DNA of 64,000 nt, from positions 64,001 through 128,000 of the forward strand of contig CAUYUJ010015958.1 of NCBI GenBank assembly GCA_963575745.1, given 5' to 3'. Source of the DNA: Prorocentrum cordatum. Lineage: Eukaryota > Sar > Dinophyceae > Prorocentrales > Prorocentraceae. The stretch's first letter is position 1. The number at the start of each line of letters is the position of its first letter. Both the position numbers and the translations under genes were made by a program. The notes beneath the pieces were generated by a model, which did no database searches, was not told where the DNA came from, and worked only from the letters and a program-made list of their open reading frames with translations. Below, in pieces: positions 33,169-43,149 of the stretch.

Positions 33169-33513
33169 CTATGGGCCGCCCTGAAATCTCCAGGGTGTGC
33201 AGCGCTGCAAAAAATCGAGAAATGTGGCTGCGGATCGAGATGGGCCGCCCTGAAAACGTCGACACGGACGGGCCTTATTTGTTCCAACCTTCCACTGCGG
33301 CTGATCTAGCCAAGAGGGGCCCGATGGGCCCCAGGGCCGCGAGGCCGAAACATAATGGGGCGCCCAGGGAGGAGGAGGGGGGGGGCGGGGATGGGGGCCA
33401 CGACTCTGATGCGCGAATTCTGGCGCAGGAGCAAAAAGAAACCTTTGAACCTGCGGCGGTGGCCCGGGGCGCAACAAGGGAGCGAGATCGAGGTCTATAT
33501 ATGTCGAGAGAGA

Positions 33514-33516
33514 GGG

Positions 33517-33586
<70 letters not shown>

Positions 33587-33593
33587 AAAAGAA

Positions 33594-33644
<51 letters not shown>

Positions 33645-33645
33645 C
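33514..33645. repeat. (AG)n microsatellite
   Basis: About 130 bp of AG dinucleotides interrupted by an A9 run. Just upstream, ATGGGCCGCCCTGAAA occurs twice (near 33170 and 33239). Confidence 0.95.
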
Positions 33646-33929
33646 TGCGCCCCTACCCACCCACCCCTCTTGTTGCCCTTGGTATCTTCATCCTCCAAAA
33701 CACAAGGCGCCCCCAATGCCGCGGATCATCGGGTTTCTGGCGCGGCCGCGACGAGTCCCCGAAGAAGCGCAATGCGGGATGAACGAACTTGGTTTTTTTT
33801 TGTCCCCGCATGCTTGGTTGGGTTCTCGCGTGCTTCTCTGCCGCGCCGCGCCCGCGACTCACCTCGCCCCCCCCCCCGTTCCTCTTCCTTCCTACCTCGC
33901 CAACAGCGCAGCGCAGCGCAGCACATCAA

Positions 33930-34135
33930 AGCGCGCGCATGCGCACATACACACGTACACACCTACAGACAAACACAAAAGCACACACACACACAGCATA
34001 CAGCACAGCACAGTGCAGCACAGCACACGCACATACACACATACACACATAGACACATACACACAATCACACACAGCACACAGCACACAGCACACAGCAC
34101 ACAGCACAGCAGTCCGCAGCACAGGCCAGCACAGC
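33930..34135. repeat. CACACA / CAGCACA repeat
   Basis: CA-rich microsatellite mixed with CAGCACA and ACACATA units, directly before the 79-bp satellite. Confidence 0.85.
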
Positions 34136-34148
34136 ACAACACGCCCCA

Positions 34149-35072
34149 CTTCCTCGACACCACAGGGGGTGCGCCGGGGGTGGTCTCCCTATCCGTTGCG
34201 GCCTCGCAAAGCGTGGCAGGCGTGGCGCTTCACGCTTGGTGTGGTATCCCTCTCCGTTGCGGGCTCGCACGGCGTGGCAGGCGTGGCGCTTCCTCGACAC
34301 CGCAGGGGGTGCGCAGGGGGGTGGTCTCCTTATCCATTGCGGCCTCGCAATGCGTGGCAGGCGTGGCACTTCCTTTACACCGCAAGGGGGACAGCTGGGG
34401 GTGGTCTCCCTATCCGTTGCGGACTCGCAAAGCGTGGCAGGCGTGGCACTATCTCGACACCATGGGGTGCGCTGGGGGTGGTCTTCCTATCCGTTGCGGC
34501 CTCGCAAAGCGTGGCAGGCGTGGCACTTCCTCGACACCACAGGGGGTGCGCTGGGGGTTGTCTCCCTATCCGTTGCGGCCTCGCAAAGCGCGGCAGGCGT
34601 GGCACTTCCTCGACACCACAGGGGGTGCGCTGGGGGTGGTCTCCCTATCCGCTGCGGGCTCGCAAGGCGTGGCAGGCGTGCCACTTCCTCGACACCACAA
34701 GGGGTGCGCTGGGGGTTGTCTCCCTATCCGTTGCGGCCTCGCAAAGCGTGGCAGGCGTGGCACTTCCTCGACACCACAGGGGGTGCGCTGGGGGTGGTCT
34801 CCCTATCCGTTGCGGACTCGCAAAGCGCGGCAGGCGTGGCACTTCCCCGACCCCACAAAGGGGTGCGTGGTCTCCCTATCCGTTGCGGCGTCGCAAAGCG
34901 TGGCAGGCGTGGCACTATCTCGACACCATGGGGTGCGCTGGGGGTGGTCTCCCTATCCGTTGCGGCCTCGCAAAGCGTGGCAGGCGTGGCACTTCCTCGA
35001 CACCACAAGGGGGTGCGCTGGGTGGTGGTCTCCCTCTCGGTTGCGGCCTCGCAAAGCGTGGCAGGCGTGAAA
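34149..35072. repeat. 79-bp tandem satellite, about 12 copies
   Basis: The unit starts CTTCCTCGACACCAC. Starts at 34526, 34605, 34684, 34763 and 34842 show an exact 79-bp period. Each unit ends GCAAAGCGTGGCAGGCGTGGCA. Because 79 is not a multiple of three, the unit is read in rotating frames, which is why open frames cross it on both strands. Confidence 0.95.
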
Positions 35073-36345
35073 CTTCCTCGGCGCCACAGGGGGTGCGCAT
35101 GAGGTGGTCCCTCACCGCGGCCGCTATGCACTACGGTCGTCGAGGGCATAGCGGGCGTGACACTTTCTCGACACCACAGGGGGTGCGCAAGGGGGCGGTC
35201 CCTCACCGCGGCCGCTATGCACGACGGTAGTCGGAACATAGCAGGCGTGGCATCTTCTCGACACCGCAGGGCGTGCGCAGGGAGGTGGTTTGTCCCTCAC
35301 CGCGGCCACTATGCACGACCGTCGCCCAGGGCATAACAGGCGCGGCACTTTCTCGACGCCTTAGGGCGTGCGCAGGGGGGGGGGGCACGGCGACCGCTGT
35401 GCACGACGGTCGTGTAGGGCATAGCAGGCGTTGCATTTTCTTGGCACCGCAGAGGGTGTGCAGAGGGTGGTCCCTCACCGCGGCAGCTATGCGCGACGGT
35501 CATCAAGGGCATAGCAGGCGCGGCACATTCTCGACACCACAAGGAGTGCGCAAGGGGTGGCCGCGGCCACTATGCACGACGGTCGCCCAAAGCATAGCAG
35601 ACATGGCACCTTCTCGACACCGCGCGGGGTGCGCAGGGGGTGGTCCCCCACAGCGGCCGCTCTTCACGACGGTCGTCCAGGGCATAGCAGGCGTGGTACT
35701 TTCTCGACGCCATAGGGTGTGCGCAGGGGGTGGTCCCCCACAGCGGCCACTATGCACGACGGTCGTCCAGGGCATAGCAAGCGCGGCACCTTCTCGACAC
35801 CATAGGGGGTGCGCAGGGGGTGGTCCCCCACCGCGGCCGCTATGCACGACTGTCGCCCAGGGCACAGCAGGCGTCGCATTTTCTCGACACCATAGGGCGT
35901 GCGCAGGGGGTGGCCCCTCACCGCGGCAGCTGTGTGCAACGGCCGCCCAGGGCATAGCAGGCGCGGCACTTCCTCGACGACGTAGGGGGTGCGCAGGGGG
36001 TGGTCCCTCACGGCCGCCGCTATGCACGACGGTCGCCCAAGGCATAGCAGACACGGCACCTTCTCGACACCATGCGGGGTGTGCAGGGGGTGCTCCCTCA
36101 CCGTGGCCACTATGCGCGACGGTCGTCCAGGGCATAGCAGGCGTGGCACCTTCTCGACACCATAGGGTGTGTGCACGGGGTGGGCCCTCACCGCGGCCGC
36201 TATGCACGACGGTCGTCCAGGGCATAGCAGGCGTGGCATTTTCTCGCCACCACAGGGGGTGCGCAGGGGGTGGTCCCTCACCGCGGCCGCTATGCACGAC
36301 GGTCGTCCAGGGCATAGCAGGCGCGGCACTTTCACGACGCCGCAA
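35073..36345. repeat. 90-bp tandem satellite, about 14 copies
   Basis: Shares its edges with the 79-bp array (CTTCTCGACACC-AGGGGGTGCGC at the start, GCAGGCGTGGCA at the end), but the middle is replaced by CACCGCGGCCGCTATGCACG plus GGTCGTCCAGGGCATA. Starts at 35789, 35879, 35969, 36059, 36149, 36239 and 36329 give an exact 90-bp period. Ninety bases are 30 codons, so all frames give 30-residue repeats. Confidence 0.95.
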
Positions 36346-36700
36346 GAGGGTGCCTTGGGCGTGCGGTCGCTGTTTCGGGCTCGCACAGTGTGGCTGGCGC
36401 GGCGCCTCTCCTATTCCATCTCTGCTCTGGAGCGGCGTCGCCAACGGTGTCGGCGGGGCGACGTTCGACGACATCATTCTCACATGCTTCACTTCAGCTA
36501 TCACCAGTCCAGCCATACTATAATTATCAGGGGCCACTCGGTAGCGCAATGTAGAAAGCATTCGCTGCACCCAGCATGTGCTCCCCACTGGCATGCGCGG
36601 CTGTTGGCCACCGCGCAGAAGATGAACCTGTGCGCGGCAATTGTTGCGTGCCCTATGCAGCCCTAGCGGACGCTACGCGCCCCAAAGGCCACCCGTGCTT

Positions 36701-37440
36701 CTAAGCCCCGAGCTTGGACACATATTCGTCACGAGAGGTGGGAAGGCGCGCGCGTTGAGGAGTGGGGCAGTGCGAGGACAGGGCCGACTCTTCCGGCGGA
36801 GGGGCGGCGAGGGATGAAGGTCGTTCGAACGTCCTTTCATCATCTTCAATATCTCCCAGCCCGTCGCCCGCCTCATTTCCCTTTCGTTATCAGAAGAGGG
36901 GAAAGGTGGTGATTCGGGGGGGGGCGCAAGCGGGGGGGGGCGCAAGCGCGGGGCAGACGCGATGCTGGAGGAAGTGAGGTCGAACCACCTGTCATCTTCA
37001 TCGGGCAGTCATCCACCTCGCTTCTTGAGAAGCCTTGACCTATCTCCTCCTTGTTGCTAGAATTAGCCTCAGCGAACTTCAGAATCGCCACTCAAATCTT
37101 GGCGTGGTCGGGCGACATCGACTCGCCAATCTGGATCGGCAATTTCGGTTTCTGCGAGGTTGTATCCTTAGACGTAATATAGGGCGCCTCGCAACCGTAG
37201 GTGGCCTGCAACTTGCCCAATCGTTCGTGATCGCCCCTTCGCGGGAGACCAGAAGAAGCCGCGGCCCCTGAACTGCCTCCCCGTTGACCCGGCCTGGCTG
37301 CCTTCACGGTTGCCTGGGCGCTCCACTATTGGGGGCCCGATTCTCACGCGTTCAAGGCGTGCGCTGGCAATTCAAACTTGGAACCTGGATGAACTCGGGG
37401 CCGCTCGGCCCCGCCGCGGAATTCGCCCGTTCGATGCCCC
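36701..37440 (-). CDS. Gene F: unknown protein, at least three exons
   Basis: Terminal exon: about 36880 to TAG at 36703-36701, reading GNEAGDGLGDIEDDERTFER and ending DEYVSKLGA. Middle exon: about 37310-36960 with GKLQATYGCEAPYITSKD, and after an in-frame TGA (37094-37092) VAILKFAEANSSNKEEIGQG. A further exon lies upstream near 37440-37350 (IERANSAAGPSGPEFIQV). The sequence on both sides of the TGA has strong coding character in the same frame. Acidic C-terminus; no domain recognised. It sits immediately upstream of the 90-bp satellite. Confidence 0.5.
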
Positions 37441-37504
37441 CAATAATACGCGATAATGAAAAGGGAGGGTCGCTGGACGGAGGGGGGGGGGGGGGGGGCG
37501 CGCG

Positions 37505-38050
37505 GGCGTTTAGTGTGCGTGTGTGTGTGCGTGTGTAGTTCGTCGTTGCGTGTGTGCGTGTGTGCGTAGTGTGCTGTGTGAGTGTGTGGCGGGTGAGTGT
37601 GCGGTGAGTGTGCGGTGTGAAGTTAAGTGAAGTGTTGAGTGTGAGTGTGGTGTGAGTACGGTGAGCGTGCGGAGTGCGTGTGCTGTCTTAGTGAGTGGTT
37701 TTTTGGGTGAGTTGTGCATGGTGTGCGTGTGGTAGTGAGTGTGAGTGTGCGTGTGCGTGTGAGTGTGAGTAGTGCGGTGTGCGTTCATTTTGGAGTCGTG
37801 CGTGTGGTGTGCGTGTGCTGTTGTGCCGTGTTGAGTGTGAGTTTGTGCGTAGTGTGCGGTGGTGTCGCGTGGGATGTCGTGTGTGTGTGTGTGTGTATGT
37901 GTATGTGGCGCTGTGTGTGCAGTGTGCGTGCGTGAGTGTGCGTCTGTGCGTGCCCTGTCGTGTGCAGTGGCGCAGAACGTGGGCGCGCCCCCGTGTGCGC
38001 GCTGTGCGGCGGTGCGTGCGGGGGGGGTGGGGGGGGGGGGGGGGGGGGCA
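37505..38050. repeat. (GTGTGC/GTGAGT)n microsatellite
   Basis: TG-rich dinucleotide and hexanucleotide units for about 450 bp, ending in a long G run at 38020-38048. Confidence 0.9.
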
Positions 38051-38398
38051 TACTAAATGCATGGTGCTCGGTGAAGTGGAACGGTCGGAGAGGTGCGCGG
38101 GCGCGGTGAAGTGGAACGGTCGGAGAGGTGATGGGGGCGCTGGGACGAGCGGAAGAGCGGAGGTGTAGAAGGAAGAGTGGGCAAGGATGGGCGGGGGAGT
38201 GCAGGGGGGCAATGATGAAACGGCTGGAGGAGGAATGGATAATGGCTGTCCGGGCACCTCTCTCTCATCGTCGCTCACGCGAATCGCTTGCCCCCCATCT
38301 CTGCCCCACATCGCTCTCGGATGCGCCGATGATGGGGGTTGGCAGGCCTAGCTGATTCGAGATGGCATGGGCGACGGGTTGGGTGCAAGCAGCTTAGA

Positions 38399-38640
38399 TC
38401 ATGACCCCCATGACTTGACCTCCCGTTTATTAACTGGAACTGGCGCGCAATACTTGTTCATCTCCCTGATATCATCACCATCGTCATCGGGATCGTCCAT
38501 GCAGAGGGAAGACGCTATCTTCTGCATCTTGCGAGTTGACCCCCTCGCCTGCACCGCGGCCTTCTTTGGCGTCTCTGGGACGCGGTCACCGTCATTGGGC
38601 GTCGAAGCTAGCCAGCTGGCGAGGTCCTGGCCCACCGGGG
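38399..38640 (-). CDS. Terminal exon of an unknown gene (gene G)
   Basis: After a clear acceptor (GTGGGCCAG, minus strand) the frame reads DLASWLASTPNDGDRVPETP, then an acidic run (MDDPDDDGDDIREMNKYC), and stops near 38399. PKKAAVQARG is a basic motif of the sort common in the other genes here. Its 5' partner may be the ORF at 39131-38921. Unknown function. Confidence 0.5.
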
Positions 38641-38744
38641 GGAGACAATGCGCAGGTGAACGCATGGTGGGCGGGAGAGGGATGCGAGGGCAGGGGCGCA
38701 GGAGTGGACGATCAATGACACATGCAACTGGCGCCTCTGGAGAA

Positions 38745-38900
38745 CCCGGCGTCGATGCAAATGGCGGCCTCTGACGGCCTCGACGCACATGCAGATGGCG
38801 GCCTCTAGAGGCCCCAACGCAAATGCAAACGGGCGCCTCTGGTAGCCTATGCAGGGAGGGCGGCGCATCAATGCAAATGGCGGCCTCCGAAGCTCATGGC
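38745..38900. repeat. ATGCAAATGGCGGCCTC minisatellite
   Basis: Five or six degenerate units of about 30-35 bp built from GACGCAAATGCA and ATGGCGGCCTCTG. Confidence 0.7.
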
Positions 38901-38920
38901 GACGTTTGGCGGGCATGCTA

Positions 38921-39131
38921 CTAGGTGTGTAATGGGCCCACGGTTGTCACCCAAGGTCTCCTTCTGGCCTCGTGGGGCCGCTGCGCGGGCCGTTGGCGGT
39001 CGACGATTTTGGATTTTTGTTGGTGGGTTTGGCAGGGGACTGGTGGAGATGGGCTCGCATCACCGCCGCAACTCGCCAGCAGAAACATGCTTTCCCCGTT
39101 CGACCGACATTGGCCGATGCTCGCCTGCGAA
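38921..39131 (-). CDS. Possible exon of gene G
   Basis: A textbook acceptor (TTTTATGTTAATTCGCAG on the minus strand) precedes an open frame of 70 codons (ASIGQCRSNGESMFLLASCG) ending in TAG at 38923-38921. An alternative frame in the same exon is also open, so the reading is uncertain. Confidence 0.35.
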
Positions 39132-39206
39132 TTAACATAAAAGCCAATGACCTAGCGATTGTTCCTCACCCCTGCTGCGCGATCAATCACTGGTCCACGC
39201 AGTCGC

Positions 39207-39770
39207 TCAATGCTTGCCAAGCAGCGCCAACTCCTCATCGCACGGCAACGAGTCGCCGTCGCTCTCTTCCTCCTCGGGCTCTTCCTGATCGGTCTCCTCG
39301 GGCCCCTGCTCCTCGGGCGAGTCCACTCGGGGCGCGCGCAGCTCCGATGGGCGCTCATCCAACTCCTCCTTCTTGTTCCCCTGGCCCTCCTCGCCCTTGG
39401 CCCCCTCTGCGGGGGCAAGGCCCCGCCCCCGTCGATCACCGCGACCTGGCTCTCAGGCGTGTCGGGGGCCTGCGGGCCCATCGCGATCGAAGCGGCCGGG
39501 CTCGCGCGCGCCCGCGTTTCCGCGGGCGCAGTGTCGCGGGGGAGAGGGGGGGGGGCGTTTCATTGTCGATTTGTCGAGCGCGGGCGACATCTTGGGCTCT
39601 GGCAAATAAGTCGCGGAAGCTCCGATGGGCGAGCAGGTAGTGCATGCAAATTCGGGGGACTTCGTCGAAATCCTGCGCCGCTTGATCTGGGGGGCCGCAG
39701 CCGAGCCCTCGGAGTCGTCTAGGAAGGCCAACCTCACTGCGCCACGACGCCAGACCAGGGCGAACAAGGG
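39207..39770 (-). CDS. Gene C: acidic-tailed unknown protein
   Basis: The minus strand reads FALVWRRGAVRLAFLDDSEG, changes frame at the six Cs at 39694-39689, then QDFDEVPRICMHYLLAHRSF and DLFARAQDVARARQIDNE. After a gap a second segment starts near 39470 (PDTPESQVAVIDGGGALPP), changes frame at the five Cs at 39415-39411, and continues GAKGEEGQGNKKEELDERPS to a strongly acidic tail (DQEEPEEEESDGDSLPCDEE) and TGA at 39209-39207. The second break also coincides with a possible CAG acceptor, so an intron cannot be excluded. No known domain. Confidence 0.45.
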
Positions 39771-39799
39771 CGGAGACGGGAGGATCTCGGAAGGGCAGA

Positions 39800-40590
39800 A
39801 CCAAAGGTGAAAACGCGGAAGAAGTAATGGGGTTAACCTAACAGGAATAGGCGAGGAAGGACGAGGAGTGGGCGAGGAGCATCAAGAGAACGATCTGCCA
39901 CATAATCTCACCTCCGCGATCATGATCATCATCCTCATCGCCCCCCATCGTCGTCGCCCCCGATCACCATTCCCATATCGACGCAGCGACAACTGAGCTC
40001 GCAGCGCGCCGGGCTCGCGCGCGGGCAACGAATGCGCGAAACCGCAGTTCAGGCGCAAGCGCTGCAATGCGGGCGCTTTGACTACGGGCATCTTCGCGAT
40101 ACGCGCGCAACCGGGATAGGGGCCATTCATCGGCGGGACAAGCGCCAGCACCCCCGCGGTCGCGCGATACGCGACGGCGCCCCCTCAAAACACGGGTTCG
40201 GGAGAACAGCTACGAACGATTCGGAACAGGCGGGTTCTTGATCCGACAACTAGATCCGACAACTAGAAGACGCCTGCCCACATTCCTTGCGCGTGCAAAC
40301 ATACCCCTGGGACCTCGGTCTGACTTGAGGCCCTGCATGTTTTCGTACTTGAACGCCTGGGCATCCTGGAACGTCTGTTTTCGATGGACCACCCGAAACG
40401 AAATCAACGCGCCCACCTCCATCCTGAACGGGTGCCCTCGAAAACGTCCCCCACTGAATCATCCTGACCCCCTTCGGAAACGCCCCTCCGATGAAGCGCC
40501 CGAAACCCATGTGAGACGCCCGTCCCCGGACGCACCGCGAAACCATTCTGATGTGTCCTGGGGCCTTCTGGAACGGGATACATGCACGCA
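39800..40590. other. No secure gene
   Basis: Minus-strand frames around 40150-39890 look weakly coding (VPPMNGPYPGCARIAKMPVV) but without splice or start support. The 40250-40590 part is open on both strands. Confidence 0.3.
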
Positions 40591-40795
40591 TTCATGAGTG
40601 TACATACATACACATGCACATGTACATACATACAGACACGCAGACACCCATACATACATACATGCATACATATATACATGTATGCGTACGTACGTACACA
40701 CGTGAGCGACTACCTACCTGCCCACATACATGCGTACATGCCGTCGTGCATGCATACATACATACACACGAATAAACATACACACGCCCTCGCCA
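40590..40795. repeat. (ACAT)n / TACG microsatellite
   Basis: ACATACAT, GTACATAC and TACGTACG units for about 200 bp. Confidence 0.9.
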
Positions 40796-40904
40796 GTCTG
40801 ATATGCCCTGTCATGCGATGGCTCTCTGCCCTGAAACCCTTCTGTAATGTATGGAGAGGCCATGCCAATTTTGAAACGTGCTCCCTCCTTCTCGTCCTTC
40901 CTCC

Positions 40905-41172
40905 CTGCCTCAGCTTCCTCCTCCTCCTCCTCTCCCCCCCCCTCCACCTCCCCCCCCCTCCCCTCCTTCTCCTCCTCCTCCTCCTCCTCCCTCCTCCTCC
41001 TCCTTCCTCCCTCCTCCCCCCCCTCCTCCTCCCATCCCCCCGCCGCCGCCCCCCCCCCCCTCCCCCCCCCCCCCCCCCCTCCACCGCTTGCTGCCACCAC
41101 GCCGCCGCCGCCACCACCGCCACCACCACCGCCACCGCCACCACCACCGCCACCACCACCACACCCTGCCAG
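40905..41172. repeat. (CCT)n and (CCA)n tract
   Basis: Pyrimidine-rich CCT triplets and C runs to 41085, then CCACCG/CCACCA triplets to about 41165. Confidence 0.9.
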
Positions 41173-42311
41173 GCTGCGTCCCTGAGCGTCTGCCCGTCCA
41201 CGCCGCTGCCCTGCCCGAAGGTCCGCCCCTGTCTGCAGGCGCCGCCCTGCAAGTCGAAATCGCACCCCCTCCGAGTCGAAAACGCCTGCTTGTCGAAATC
41301 GCTCTGCTTGTCGAATGCGCTCTGCTTGTCGAAGATCCGCTTCTGATGGCAGAAGTCGCTCTGCTTGTCGAAGTTCCGCGCCTGCAGGTCGAAACCGCTC
41401 TGCTTGTCGAAAATCCGCTCCTGCGCGATGAGATTCCGCCCTGGCTTGTCGAAATTCCGCTCCTGCTTGCAGGCGTCGCGCCCGTGCAAGTCGAAATTCC
41501 GCCCCTGCTTACAGAAGATCCGCCAGTGCTTGTCGGACTTCCGCTCCTGCTTGCATTCGGCTGCCGAGCTCTCCAGCGCGACGGCGTCGCCGAGCGGGAT
41601 CATGCAGTCGGGCGGGTAGTAGCTGGCAGCGCGCTTCGGCCGCTGCGACGGCGCCGCGGCGCGCGCCGGGCCAGCGGGGGGCGGGGGGGGCGAGGAGGAG
41701 TCGGGCGAAGGGGAAGAGTAGGAGGGGGAGGAGGAGGAGGAGGAAGAGGAGGAGGAGGGGGAGGAACAGGGTGGGCGGGGGAGAAGGAGGCGGAGGCGGA
41801 CGAGAACGGAAAAAAAAGAGGAGGACAGGGAGGCCAACCCGACGCCCCCTCCGGGAATCAGAACGCCCGAGCTTTGGCCCCTCGGCCCTCCTTCTGGGGG
41901 CGGCCCAGCCCAGAACTCACAACCTTGGAAAGGATTCCCACCCCCTTACCCCATATCATCCTCTTGTCTCCTCTCTGTCGCCCTTGTCCCCCGCCCCCGC
42001 GGCGCGCGCCTCGCCCGCCGCGCCGCGCCCCCCGCGCCCCCCCCTCCCCCCCCCCCTTTCATCGCCATTATTCTCATCCTCCTCCATGCCCTCGTACTCA
42101 TCCACCGTGTCCTTTCATCTTCCCACTCCCATCCCTCCTCTTCCTTCTCCTCTTCTTCCTCCTCGCCCTCCTCCCCCTAATCGTCGCCCTGATCGCGTTG
42201 CCCCCTCCGGCAGTCCTGCAGCGGCGGTCCTCGGGCTCGTCGCGACAGCCCACGAGGTGCAGATAGTGCCAGATCGCGTCAATCGTCTGGCCGCTGCACG
42301 CCCAGAGCGCC
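41173..42311 (-). CDS. Gene H: protein with a short FDKQ tandem repeat
   Basis: Exon 1 starts after CCTTGCCCCACAG at about 42311 and reads ALWACSGQTIDAIWHYLHLV then GCRDEPEDRRCR, to about 42185. A second exon runs from about 41680 to 41173: RPKRAASYYPPDCMIPLGDA, then a repeat domain of roughly 100 residues made of C/HKQ-ER-FDK units (CKQERNFDKPGRN, QERIFDKQSG, QKRIFDKQSAFDKQSDFDKQ). The DNA beneath has CTGCTTGTCGAA units at 18-24 bp. The frame is kept through the variation in unit length, which argues for selection on the protein. Function unknown; its 3' end is lost in the CCA tract. Confidence 0.45.
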
Positions 42312-42360
42312 TGTGGGGCAAGGAGCGAAAAAGGCACTCTCAACGGTGTCGAACAAGCCT

Positions 42361-42590
42361 GGCGTCAGACTGCCGCGCGCATGGCGCCAGACTGACGTCT
42401 GCCCGACGTCAGACTGACGCCTGCCTGGCGCCAGACTGACGTCAGCCAGGCTGACGTCAGACAGTCACGCTGACGTCATCTAGGCTGACGGCAGTCTGAC
42501 GTCGGACTGACGCCAGCCGGGCTGAAGCCAACCTGGCCAAATGTTGACGTTCGCCTGATGTCACGCCGAACTGCTGTTTGACGGATCGGG
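42361..42590. repeat. TGACGTC / TGGCGCC array
   Basis: About 20 units at 10-12 bp spacing (AGACTGACGTC, CTGGCGCCAGA and others), just upstream of the acceptor of gene H exon 1. Confidence 0.8.
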
Positions 42591-42596
42591 GATCTT

Positions 42597-42830
42597 CTAA
42601 CCCGGGTCAATCCAGACCCGGGTCAGCAGGAAACCAAAAACTGCAATGCAGGAAAAACAAACTGCAACGCAGATCCTCGCAAACCCGGGTCAGCAAATAA
42701 GCGCGGCCGCCTCGCGGCCACGAACGGCTCCCTAAACCGGGTCAGCCAGAGGGGGTCTTCGCAGGATCCTGCAGGATCCGGCGCCGTGGCTGACCCCCGT
42801 TTGCGCTGACCCCCGTCTCAAGGCTCCCGA
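42597..42830. repeat. CCCGGGTCAGC motifs, direct and inverted
   Basis: Direct copies ACCCGGGTCA-type at about 42600, 42617, 42684 and 42736 (the last lacks one C). Inverted partners GCTGACCCCCGT occur twice at 42789-42815. GCAGGATCCTGC (palindrome) is at 42759. The segment sits exactly between two TGACGTC arrays. Confidence 0.6.
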
Positions 42831-42840
42831 ACGGAAGCTG

Positions 42841-43062
42841 TTCGACGTCAGCCGGGCGTCAGCCTGACGTACGCACGACGTCAGGTTGACGTCAGCACGC
42901 AGCCACATTGGCGTCATAATGACGTCATTCTGCCGTCAGTCCGACGCCGCGCCGAACTACTAGTTGACGGAAGTTGTTCGATGGCAGCTGTCTGACAGAC
43001 GGCAGTCCGACGTCGCCGCGACGACTGTCTGACGACGCCTCGACGTCAGGCCGACGCCAGGC
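42841..43062. repeat. TGACGTC array
   Basis: About 20 units of the same family with GACGTC or GACGCC cores, ending about 20 bp before the presumed 3' end of gene I. Confidence 0.8.
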
Positions 43063-43149
43063 GCTCTAATTGGGCTAAAGGAAGAAACGGAGCATGGCGA
43101 GGCGGATGAGGGGGATACGGGGAGGGAGGAGGAGGGAGAAGGAGGAGCA

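Noticed and set aside
34149-36594. Very long open frames on both strands (up to 571 codons)
   Set aside because: They are translations of the 79- and 90-bp satellites. A possible real minus-strand start at about 36594 (RMLSTLRYRVAPDNYS) is too short to support.
30805-37094. Selenocysteine at the in-frame TGA codons
   Set aside because: No redox-type motif nearby and no SECIS-like structure that I can point to; tryptophan or a mutation explains the context better.
42520-42529. A seventh GGCTGAAGCC core outside the LINE
   Set aside because: Its flanks pair only after a 3x3 internal loop and it sits in a palindrome-rich array, so I did not count it with the six.
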